Assembly (NCBI GenBank): GCA_014728685.1
Contig: WJLG01000083.1
Coordinates: 1 to 5,688, forward strand
Source: Candidatus Falkowiibacteriota bacterium
GTDB lineage: Bacteria; Patescibacteriota; Patescibacteriia; Patescibacteriales; WJLG01
DNA length: 5,688 nt
Direction of reading: 5' to 3'
Shown here: positions 1-4,884 of the stretch, piece after piece
Position numbering within the stretch: position 1 is the first letter of the stretch
Layout of the letters: every line of letters begins with the position of its first letter
Position numbers and translations under genes: made by a program
Notes under the pieces: model-generated
The model's database searches: none
What the model was told of the DNA's origin: nothing
What the model saw: the letters and a program-made list of their open reading frames with translations, nothing else

Positions 1-551
1 GCCAGGTCGGTGTAGATCTGGGCGGCCGCTTTCAGATGGTTCAAGTCATCTTCATGCAGATCTTTTTTCTTACTATCTCTCTTGGCTAGAAACTGCCCCT
101 TTTCCGGTTCGATCTTCAAAAGGATGTTTATATCCGGTTTTGGGATCTTTAAGATATTGTACTCCAAATCTTCTACCCATTGGAAGAATTTTTCTCTTTC
201 TTCGTCATCTTCGATCTTACAGCCTTGGTGGGCCAAGTTAGAGACCACATAACGATCGCAAAGAACTGTCTTGCCCTTTTTCAGCCAGTCTTCTATTTGT
301 TTTTTGGCATCAAACCTATCCATAGCAAAGAATAGCGAAGCTTGGTGAGGCGTAGTGTCGCCATTATTGCCGTATTTCTGGTCCCTTAAGTAATTCTCTA
401 TCATGCCGGCTGATTTTTGTCCGTATTGCGGGAAATTGATGAATTTGACCTTAAAACCGTCATTTTCCAGCTTTTGTGAAAGAAGAAGGGTTTGAGTGGC
501 CTTACCTGAGCCGTCGATCCCTTCCAAAACTATGAATTTACCTTTAGCCAT
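1..551 (-). CDS. tmk: Thymidylate kinase (dTMP kinase), C-terminus cut by window edge
   Basis: Phosphorylates dTMP to dTDP with ATP in the cytoplasm, the step after ThyA. I translated 183 codons from the ATG at 551; the frame stays open to base 1, so the gene is partial. Visible motifs: P-loop GIDGSGKATQ (residues 11-20), FPQYG (40-44) in the substrate region, LFFAMDRFD (73-81), DRYVVSNLAHQG (99-110) carrying the family DR(Y)xxS motif, PKPDINILLKI (137-147), and a lysine/arginine-rich LID-like stretch near 157-163. These fit thymidylate kinase rather than another NMP kinase. The start overlaps the last 8 bases of the upstream kinase-like gene (ATGGCTAA), suggesting translational coupling; there is no Shine-Dalgarno sequence. 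The P-loop has Ala18 where Ser/Thr usually coordinates Mg. Identification is firm; the missing end cannot be assessed. Confidence 0.93.
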   Translation of the reverse strand, partial: MAKGKFIVLEGIDGSGKATQTLLLSQKLENDGFKVKFINFPQYGQKSAGMIENYLRDQKYGNNGDTTPHQASLFFAMDRFDAKKQIEDWLKKGKTVLCDRYVVSNLAHQGCKIEDDEEREKFFQWVEDLEYNILKIPKPDINILLKIEPEKGQFLAKRDSKKKDLHEDDLNHLKAAAQIYTDL

Positions 552-1107
552 ATTTTTTGATTAATTTATCTATTTGTTTATAAAGTTTTTCCGCGCCATC
601 GTTGTTATCAAGCGATTCTTTGGCTTTGCGCATTATTTCCGGTATATATATCTCGGTTTCAATACTTTTTTGGTCATAAATGAATTTCTCATAGGTTTTT
701 TTGTTGTCGCCGACATTTTCATTCCTTTTGATGAAACGTTCGTATCTGACCCTGGGATCAGCGACCACTTTGACCAGCATGAAATTTTTCAATTTCTCCA
801 GGGGCTTCACATCCTCCATTCTTCTGATGCCGTCCAAGACGATGATCGGATTGTTGTCGTTCTTGGCCTTTTTGGCTATACCTTTGCCGATTATATTTTG
901 GCCGAATCTTTCTCTGAGAATAAGGGATATGGCCGCCAGATTTTCGCGGCTTACTTTCATGTCCAGAATGCTGAGCATTTCTCTTAGAAGTGAAGAGAAT
1001 TTATAGATAGAGGCATGATATTTTTCTTCCAAATATCTGGAAGCAAAACCCTTGCCGCAGGCCATTTCACCTACTAGGCCGAGGATGATCTTTTTGTCTT
1101 TTGGCAT
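544..1107 (-). CDS. P-loop nucleotide/nucleoside monophosphate kinase-like protein (AAA/dephospho-CoA-kinase-like fold)
   Basis: A 187-residue P-loop protein. The Walker A-type loop is GEMACGKG (13-20), followed by FASRYL. A hydrophobic strand leads into LDGIRR (91-96), resembling the DGIR motif of UPF0200/dephospho-CoA-kinase-like proteins. VKVVADPRVRYERFIKR (112-128) resembles the strand and Arg-rich lid of NMP kinases. The GKG tail of the loop is like adenylate kinase (GKGT), but the following residue is Phe, not Thr. By family it probably transfers phosphate from ATP to a small acceptor. The position between folA and tmk, overlapping tmk by 8 bases, suggests a (deoxy)nucleoside monophosphate; a phage-type dNMP kinase role is possible but unproven. 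A 30-base gap separates it from the upstream DHFR gene. The start at 1107 puts the P-loop at the expected distance from the N-terminus. Fold confident, substrate unknown. Confidence 0.8.
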   Translation of the reverse strand: MPKDKKIILGLVGEMACGKGFASRYLEEKYHASIYKFSSLLREMLSILDMKVSRENLAAISLILRERFGQNIIGKGIAKKAKNDNNPIIVLDGIRRMEDVKPLEKLKNFMLVKVVADPRVRYERFIKRNENVGDNKKTYEKFIYDQKSIETEIYIPEIMRKAKESLDNNDGAEKLYKQIDKLIKKYG

Positions 1108-1137
1108 AGAAATATTGATCTAGTTTTATTTTCTATC

Positions 1138-1611
1138 TTATCGTGTTAACTCAACGAATTTGTATTTGATGCCATTTTCTTCTTGAGCTTCTGATTCTGA
1201 TATTTGCTTGAATTCAGAATAGTCCGGGAACCAGGTATCGGCTTCGGGAGCATCGTCCACCAAGGTCAGATACAACTTTAGGCAGTAGGGTAGGAATTGC
1301 TTGTAGATCGAGGCTCCGCCCATGACAAATACTTCTTCATCGCTGTCTTTGTATCTTTCGGCTATCTCTTTCAGGTCGCGGCTGACTTCGCAGCCCGGGG
1401 CCTCGAAGTTCTCATCTAATGTAAGGACGATGTTCTTGCGTCCGGGTAAGGGCTTGATATATAGCGAGTCATAGGTGTTTTGCCCCATGATGACGGTTTT
1501 TCCTTTGGTGGTCTTAACAAAATGCTTCATATCACCGGGCAAGTCCCAAAGCAGCTTGTTCTGAAAGCCTATTTCGCGGTTTTTCCCGACCGCGCAGATC
1601 ATTGAAATCAT
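1138..1611 (-). CDS. folA: Dihydrofolate reductase
   Basis: Reduces dihydrofolate to tetrahydrofolate with NADPH, regenerating the cofactor that ThyA oxidises. The 157 residues are typical of bacterial chromosomal DHFR. Numbering matches E. coli closely through the N-terminal half: MISMICAVGKNREIG (1-15), LLWDLPGD (20-27) with the catalytic acid at Asp27, IMGQNTYDSL (41-50) in the NADPH region, LPGRKNIVL (from about 55) with the folate-binding arginine, VMGGASIYKQFL (the Gly-Gly cofactor loop), and DTWFPDY near the C-terminus. Gln44 and Asn45 replace the Arg-His of E. coli in the NADPH phosphate-binding segment. The gene starts 3 bases after the stop of the upstream membrane-anchored protein and has no Shine-Dalgarno sequence, so it probably depends on coupled translation. 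The ATG at 1611 is preferred over the one three codons later because it preserves the full first beta strand. Confidence 0.96.
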   Translation of the reverse strand: MISMICAVGKNREIGFQNKLLWDLPGDMKHFVKTTKGKTVIMGQNTYDSLYIKPLPGRKNIVLTLDENFEAPGCEVSRDLKEIAERYKDSDEEVFVMGGASIYKQFLPYCLKLYLTLVDDAPEADTWFPDYSEFKQISESEAQEENGIKYKFVELTR

Positions 1612-1614
1612 AAT

Positions 1615-2289
1615 TTAATATATTGATCGACAATTATCGAATTCTCTATAGTATGTTTTTAATTTTTTTAGATCTTGCTGTGTAAGCTCTTCATCAAGCA
1701 CCCAGTCAAGGCAAGAGGTATTATTGAGGCTGGTGCAGTTCAGGCTGGCAGAGAAGCCGATATTTTGCATATTGGTCCTAAGGCCGTAGCTCGGCTTGTT
1801 TTTCAAACTCAGGTAAAGCCCTCGGATATAGGTGCCGGTTTCATCCACGCCGATGATCCGGGAAAGCCTTTCAAGTCCGCAGTCGTCGGCTGTGAATAAT
1901 TCGGAGCAGATATTTTCTTTGCCGTATTTATCGATGTTCACCGGATGTTCTCCATCTTCCATAACAGCCTGGCAGTATAGGTCCAACTCCTGGATCATGG
2001 TTTTTCGGTCTTGCTTGTTGGCGGCCACTATCGGTTCGATGTTCAGTTTCAGGTCCATTTCTACTTCCTGCAGTTTTCTTTCTAATGGGGATATTTTTTC
2101 ATTTGTCTCTATGATCTTTTTCCGAAGAGCGATGATCTCGGTCTCATCATCGACTTCTTTTTCCAGATCAGCCACTTTTTTGATGATGTCGGATATCTTT
2201 TCTTCTTGATCGGTATGCAGTACGAACATAGCCAGTCCGGTAATCACCATCATGAGCAGTACCAGCATGAATGTTATGAAAAATTTCAT
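1615..2289 (-). CDS. Membrane-anchored coiled-coil protein with six-cysteine C-terminal domain, unknown function
   Basis: I do not recognise this 224-residue protein. Residues 3-24 form one very hydrophobic segment after a single Lys, a signal anchor or uncleaved signal peptide; I see no lipobox cysteine. Residues about 28-85 are rich in Lys, Glu, Ile and Leu with heptad-like spacing and look like a coiled coil. The rest (about 95-224) looks globular and carries all six cysteines (106, 128, 137, 185, 193, 220), an even number that would suit three disulfides outside the membrane. The topology N-in, C-out is inferred. It lies between thyA (54 bases upstream) and folA (3 bases downstream), so it is probably co-transcribed with cytoplasmic enzymes it has no obvious link to. 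It has the only strong ribosome-binding site of the window. It could be a cell-envelope or pilus-related protein; nothing in the sequence decides this. Confidence 0.8.
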   Translation of the reverse strand: MKFFITFMLVLLMMVITGLAMFVLHTDQEEKISDIIKKVADLEKEVDDETEIIALRKKIIETNEKISPLERKLQEVEMDLKLNIEPIVAANKQDRKTMIQELDLYCQAVMEDGEHPVNIDKYGKENICSELFTADDCGLERLSRIIGVDETGTYIRGLYLSLKNKPSYGLRTNMQNIGFSASLNCTSLNNTSCLDWVLDEELTQQDLKKLKTYYREFDNCRSIY

Positions 2290-2292
2290 ATA

Positions 2293-2303
2293 TTTCCTCC
2301 TTT
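2293..2303 (-). promoter_or_regulatory. Strong Shine-Dalgarno site for the membrane-anchored protein
   Basis: On the minus strand the start ATG at 2289 is preceded by AAAGGAGGAAA, with GGAGG six bases from the ATG. This is the canonical anti-16S complement at ideal spacing and fixes the start codon. No other gene in the window has a comparable site, so this gene can be initiated independently of its neighbours and may be expressed at a different level from the enzymes around it. Confidence 0.85.
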
Positions 2304-2343
2304 ATCCGCCATTTTCGCCAATTGGCAAAGCAGGCGTATTTAT

Positions 2344-3324
2344 TTAAGTATTTTTATTTTTCTGCACAAAATCTTTCCATTTTTTATCAACCAGTCCGCC
2401 CGTGGGGGAGAGAGAGGCCTTGATCGTTTTTTCCGATTCGTAATTTTCCAGGGTGACGTGCTCGGGTTTGAAATCATCTATTTCCTTAACACCTGGATCA
2501 AGCTTTACTGTCGGGAAGGCCTTGGGCTCTCGTTTGAGCTGTTCTTTGATCGCATCCACATGATCGCCGTAATAGTGAACATCGCCAAAGGTATGGATGA
2601 ATTCACCCGGCTTTAGGCCGGTGACTTGCGCCAATATAATAGTGAGCAGGGCATAGCTGGCGATATTGAAAGGCACACCCAGGAATATATCGGCTGATCT
2701 TTGATAAAGCTGCAGTGAAAGTTTTCCGCCGTTGGCGCTTACCTGATACATATTATGGCAAATAGGGAAGCGGCAAGCCTCTTCCGGCAAGGCCATTTCA
2801 TATAAATATTCAGGGTTCCAAGAATTAACTATGCAATTATGGGCGCTTTTGTCCCTTCTTAAGGTATCGACTATCCATTGGACCTGATCTACGGTTCTGT
2901 CTGTCTTTGTCGGCCATTTTCGCCACATTTCACCATAGACTTTGGGAAGCTCTCCGTGTTCTTTGGCAAAACTATCATCGCTGGCTATCTTTTCAATGAA
3001 TTCATCTTTGCTAAGCTCCGGCAGCTTGCCGTCCAGCATCTTTTCCCGATAAATTCTGTATGGGTAATCATCCCAGATGTGGACTTTGTTATCTACCAAG
3101 TATTTGATGTTGGTCATTCCGCCAAGAAACCATGCCAATTCATAAAGAACACCTTTCCAGTATACTTTTTTGGTAGTAAGCAGAGGAAAGTCTTGAGACA
3201 GATCAAAACGCATCTGGCGGCCGAACAGGGAATAGGTCTTTACGCCTGTCCCGGCATCGGTTTGCTCAACTCCTTTATCCAAAAGCTCCTTTAATAGATC
3301 TAAGTATTGGTATTCAGCATGCAT
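2344..3324 (-). CDS. thyA: Thymidylate synthase (ThyA type), divergent at phosphate-binding positions
   Basis: Converts dUMP and methylene-tetrahydrofolate to dTMP and dihydrofolate. The chosen start (MHAEYQYLDLL) gives 326 residues; an in-frame ATG at 3348 would only add residues encoded by an AT-rich repeat. Conserved features: YSLFGRQMRF (31-40), FPLLTTKK (46-53), ELAWFLGG (62-69), IWDD (83-86), VYGEMW (129-134), the nucleophile in PICHNMYQ with Cys189, QLYQRSADIFLGVPFNIASYALL (205 onward), and GDVHYYGDH with the His and Tyr that contact dUMP. The Asn in PFNIASY fits dUMP rather than dCMP as substrate. A roughly 35-residue insert (about 89-125) recalls the Lactobacillus casei enzyme. Oddities: Ala24, His162 and Asn163 stand where E. 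coli has Arg21, Arg126 and Arg127, and about 20 residues extend past the normal C-terminus. Family certain; activity likely but not proven. Confidence 0.95.
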   Translation of the reverse strand: MHAEYQYLDLLKELLDKGVEQTDAGTGVKTYSLFGRQMRFDLSQDFPLLTTKKVYWKGVLYELAWFLGGMTNIKYLVDNKVHIWDDYPYRIYREKMLDGKLPELSKDEFIEKIASDDSFAKEHGELPKVYGEMWRKWPTKTDRTVDQVQWIVDTLRRDKSAHNCIVNSWNPEYLYEMALPEEACRFPICHNMYQVSANGGKLSLQLYQRSADIFLGVPFNIASYALLTIILAQVTGLKPGEFIHTFGDVHYYGDHVDAIKEQLKREPKAFPTVKLDPGVKEIDDFKPEHVTLENYESEKTIKASLSPTGGLVDKKWKDFVQKNKNT

Positions 3325-3331
3325 AATAATG

Positions 3332-3376
3332 CAAAATGTAAATATCAAAATTTAAAATTACTCATTTTACATTTTG
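3332..3376. repeat. AT-rich direct and inverted repeat between dcd-like gene and thyA
   Basis: CAAAATGTAAA (3332-3342) is followed three bases later by the near-copy CAAAATTTAAA (3346-3356), and then by the exact reverse complement TTTACATTTTG (3366-3376). The outer copies make a perfect 11-bp inverted repeat with a 23-base loop; the middle copy can pair with the last one with one mismatch. The surrounding 3325-3396 is almost pure A/T with further CATTTT-like units. It ends 8 bases before the thyA start codon. It lacks the GC-rich stem of an ordinary terminator. It could affect transcript stability or thyA translation, or be a remnant of a dispersed intergenic repeat. Confidence 0.75.
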
Positions 3377-3396
3377 ATCTTTTCATTTTTAATTTT

Positions 3397-3945
3397 TTAT
3401 ATTTGTGTCTCCTTTTCTTCTGTTGAAACACGGCCGCCTTGCCATTGGCCTTGATACTGATTTCCTTCTCCCAGCACTTCGTGAAAGGTGATATGTACGA
3501 TGCGGGCTCCCATGGATACTTTGATATTCGATCCGCCCAGATTGCAGATGCCAAAGGTCAACTCACCGCTATATCCCGGCTGGACTATGCCGTTGAAGAG
3601 AGCTAATCCGGAGCGAAACATGGTAGTCCTGGGAAAGATCACGCCGGATAGAGCAGTAGGCAGATTCACTTTTTCAACGGTTTTTATCAAATAGTATTTT
3701 CCGGGCTTGAATACAAAAAAATTCTCATCCTCGGATCCGCCGGCGTCATATTCGGCCACAGCCGTGCTTTTGGGGGTTTCTCTTTCGGTCACTCCCAAAA
3801 AACCTTCGCCATCAAGCTCATAGACGGTCCCGAGTCGCAGATCAAAACCGGCTCCTTCCGGAGAGTTTAGCTCGCGATCACACAAGCCTTCTACCAAGGC
3901 TATATTATTGACCAGTTCATGTAATTTTTTGATTCCTAGGATCAT
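3397..3945 (-). CDS. dcd: dCTP deaminase/dUTPase-superfamily protein, key catalytic residues apparently replaced
   Basis: Members of this trimeric family deaminate dCTP to dUTP and/or hydrolyse dUTP to dUMP, feeding ThyA. In these 182 residues I see GAGFDLRLG (31-39, the family AGxDL motif), a beta-rich middle, PRTTMFRSG (105-113, corresponding to the RSSLARLG motif of E. coli Dcd), NGIVQPGYSGELTFGICNLG (118-137, corresponding to the IDPGWSG...LEFYNSG segment), ARIVHITF (147-154), and QYQGQWQGGRVS (163-174), like the Dcd C-terminal lid. In my hand alignment the catalytic Glu138 of E. coli Dcd falls on Gly132, and the Asp of the IDPG motif (also the dUTPase catalytic Asp position) falls on Gln122. 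Bifunctional deaminase-dUTPase, altered specificity, or a non-catalytic binding role are all possible. It starts 5 bases after the dCMP deaminase stop codon and has no Shine-Dalgarno sequence. Confidence 0.82.
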   Translation of the reverse strand: MILGIKKLHELVNNIALVEGLCDRELNSPEGAGFDLRLGTVYELDGEGFLGVTERETPKSTAVAEYDAGGSEDENFFVFKPGKYYLIKTVEKVNLPTALSGVIFPRTTMFRSGLALFNGIVQPGYSGELTFGICNLGGSNIKVSMGARIVHITFHEVLGEGNQYQGQWQGGRVSTEEKETQI

Positions 3946-3950
3946 GAGTT

Positions 3951-4481
3951 TTACTTAGAGCAGTCCAGATTGCAATAACTTGGACCGTCATATTTTCTAA
4001 TCGTGATACCGCGTTTTTCCGCCAGTTCTACAGCCTCGTTTTCTTCTTCCTTGCCCTCGCCTCCGGTCTTTATGCGTTCGTAAGTATCTTTGTACACGAT
4101 CTCTTTGACGCCGACATTGTTCAAGGCTTTCATGCAGTCATAGCAAGGAAAGAGGGCAGTGTAGATCGTGGCTCCGCGCAAACGCGTGGTATCTTGGCAA
4201 TTGATAATGCCATTGATCTCGGCATGAGCTCCGCGGCATCTTTTCAGCTTGCCGGTTTTCGGGTCGCCGTCAACTTTGGCGCAGCCATCTTCAATGCAGT
4301 GATAGTCGCCCTCGGTTGGGCCATTGTAGCCCATGGATACTATCCTTTTATTCTTATCAACAAAAACACAGCCGGTCTCATGGAATTTGCAGGCCGTTCT
4401 CTTGGAGGCCATTACGGCTAAGTTCATGAACATTTCATCCCAAGAAAGTCTTTTTGTTCTCGGGTTATCTTTGTAGTCCAT
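3951..4481 (-). CDS. dCMP deaminase (ComEB type, zinc-dependent cytidine deaminase fold)
   Basis: Deaminates dCMP to dUMP, the direct substrate of ThyA. The 176 residues carry the deoxycytidylate deaminase signature: GAHAE (84-88), with His86 as zinc ligand and Glu88 as proton shuttle, and FPCYDCMKAL (111-120), with Cys113 and Cys116 as the other zinc ligands. The GYNGPTEGD segment (51-59) is typical of the dCMP branch and lies where T4/human-type enzymes bind allosteric dCTP/dTTP. Further cysteines and a histidine (Cys38, His61, Cys62, Cys67, Cys82) could form a second structural zinc site as in phage and human enzymes, but I cannot assign it. It appears to be the first gene of the nucleotide cluster: the upstream 108-base gap contains promoter-like and terminator-like signals. 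The ATG at 4481 has no Shine-Dalgarno sequence; it is preceded by a run of C on the coding strand. Confidence 0.95.
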   Translation of the reverse strand: MDYKDNPRTKRLSWDEMFMNLAVMASKRTACKFHETGCVFVDKNKRIVSMGYNGPTEGDYHCIEDGCAKVDGDPKTGKLKRCRGAHAEINGIINCQDTTRLRGATIYTALFPCYDCMKALNNVGVKEIVYKDTYERIKTGGEGKEEENEAVELAEKRGITIRKYDGPSYCNLDCSK

Positions 4482-4491
4482 AACAGGGGGT

Positions 4492-4497
4492 ATTATG
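4492..4497 (-). promoter_or_regulatory. Candidate -10 element (CATAAT) close to the dCMP deaminase start
   Basis: On the minus strand CATAAT matches five of six bases of the bacterial -10 consensus and lies 10 bases before the ATG at 4481, so transcription would begin about 4 bases before the start codon. No convincing -35 is visible. It lies just downstream of the terminator-like hairpin, which gives a simple layout: the membrane-protein operon stops, then the dTMP operon starts. It competes with the candidate at 4550-4578. Confidence 0.35.
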
Positions 4498-4504
4498 GTG
4501 AGTT

Positions 4505-4539
4505 AAAAATAGGGGACATGGATTTTCCACGAGCCCCCT
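4505..4539 (-). terminator. Intrinsic terminator-like hairpin between membrane-protein operon and dTMP cluster
   Basis: On the minus strand GGGG pairs with CCCC at the base. After a small internal loop, CGTGGA pairs with TCCATG (one G-U) around an AAA loop, followed by A and TTTTT. One pair is valid as G-U only in minus-strand RNA and is an A-C mismatch on the plus strand, which supports this orientation. It begins about 50 bases after the stop of the 97-residue membrane protein, where a terminator would be expected, but it could also be an attenuator if transcription starts further upstream. Confidence 0.6.
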
Positions 4540-4549
4540 TACTATAAAT

Positions 4550-4578
4550 ATTTTATCAAATTTATCTAATAGCCGCAA
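4550..4578 (-). promoter_or_regulatory. Candidate promoter upstream of the hairpin
   Basis: On the minus strand TTGCGG (4578-4573) and TAAAAT (4555-4550) are separated by exactly 17 bases; the -10 matches five of six bases and the -35 three of six. Transcription would start near 4543, giving a leader of about 60 bases that begins with the hairpin at 4505-4539. In an AT-rich gap such matches arise easily by chance. Confidence 0.3.
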
Positions 4579-4589
4579 ATCACAAGAAT

Positions 4590-4883
4590 TTATTTTTCCA
4601 AGCCGTTTTCTTGCAAGCACCATCTATAATATTGATTCCGGTCAGAGGCTTTGTATTTGCCGGTCGGCCCACCGTCTTCTTCATTTTTTTCCGTGGCTTT
4701 TTGCTGTGATAGTACTGAACAATGGCTGATTATCTTGGCTGGACGCCATTTGTACCACCAAAAACAGAAAATAGCCAAGATCAAGGAGATGATCAGAATT
4801 TCAGTGAAAAGTATCAGTAAAAATCCAAAAGGCTTTGATTCTTGTCCGGATCTTTCTTTTTTAGCCCTCCTCCTTGAAGTCAT
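4590..4883 (-). CDS. Small single-pass membrane protein, unknown function
   Basis: A 97-residue protein that I do not recognise. The N-terminus is strongly basic (RRRAKKER, 4-11), followed by one long hydrophobic stretch at about 19-45 (FGFLLILFTEILIISLILAI and on to the Trp/Tyr-rich FWWYKWRP). The positive-inside rule predicts a cytoplasmic N-terminus and an external C-terminal tail of about 50 residues, polar, with Cys55 and Cys89 that could pair. The ATG lies one base after the TAA of the upstream multi-pass membrane protein (TAATATG), so the two are almost certainly translationally coupled and may work together. No Shine-Dalgarno sequence. The tight junction and a clear membrane segment make it more credible than a random ORF of this size. 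Confidence 0.68.
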   Translation of the reverse strand: MTSRRRAKKERSGQESKPFGFLLILFTEILIISLILAIFCFWWYKWRPAKIISHCSVLSQQKATEKNEEDGGPTGKYKASDRNQYYRWCLQENGLEK

Positions 4884-4884
4884 A

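Noticed and set aside
574..987. Plus-strand 137-codon ORF opposite the P-loop kinase-like gene
   Set aside because: It lies wholly antisense to a gene with a clear P-loop and DGIR motif; its composition is what the reverse strand of that gene would give.
2304..2343. GCCAATTGGC palindrome and CGCC/GGCG arms after the thyA stop as a possible terminator
   Set aside because: No T-tract follows, and a strong ribosome-binding site comes directly after, which argues for read-through within an operon.
2206..2616. Plus-strand 136-codon ORF across the thyA 3' end
   Set aside because: It is antisense to two supported genes, has no family resemblance and no ribosome-binding site.
2878..3294. Plus-strand 138-codon ORF inside thyA
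   Set aside because: Fully antisense to conserved ThyA coding sequence.
3325..3348. In-frame upstream start for thyA adding eight residues
   Set aside because: The added residues (MIFTFCII) are encoded by one arm of the AT-rich inverted repeat and do not resemble a ThyA N-terminus; the ATG at 3324 gives the expected beginning.
3345..3554. Minus-strand 69-codon ORF overlapping the dcd-like gene
   Set aside because: It lies mostly inside the well-supported dcd-like frame, its C-terminus is Lys-rich translation of the AT-rich repeat, and it has no recognisable motif.
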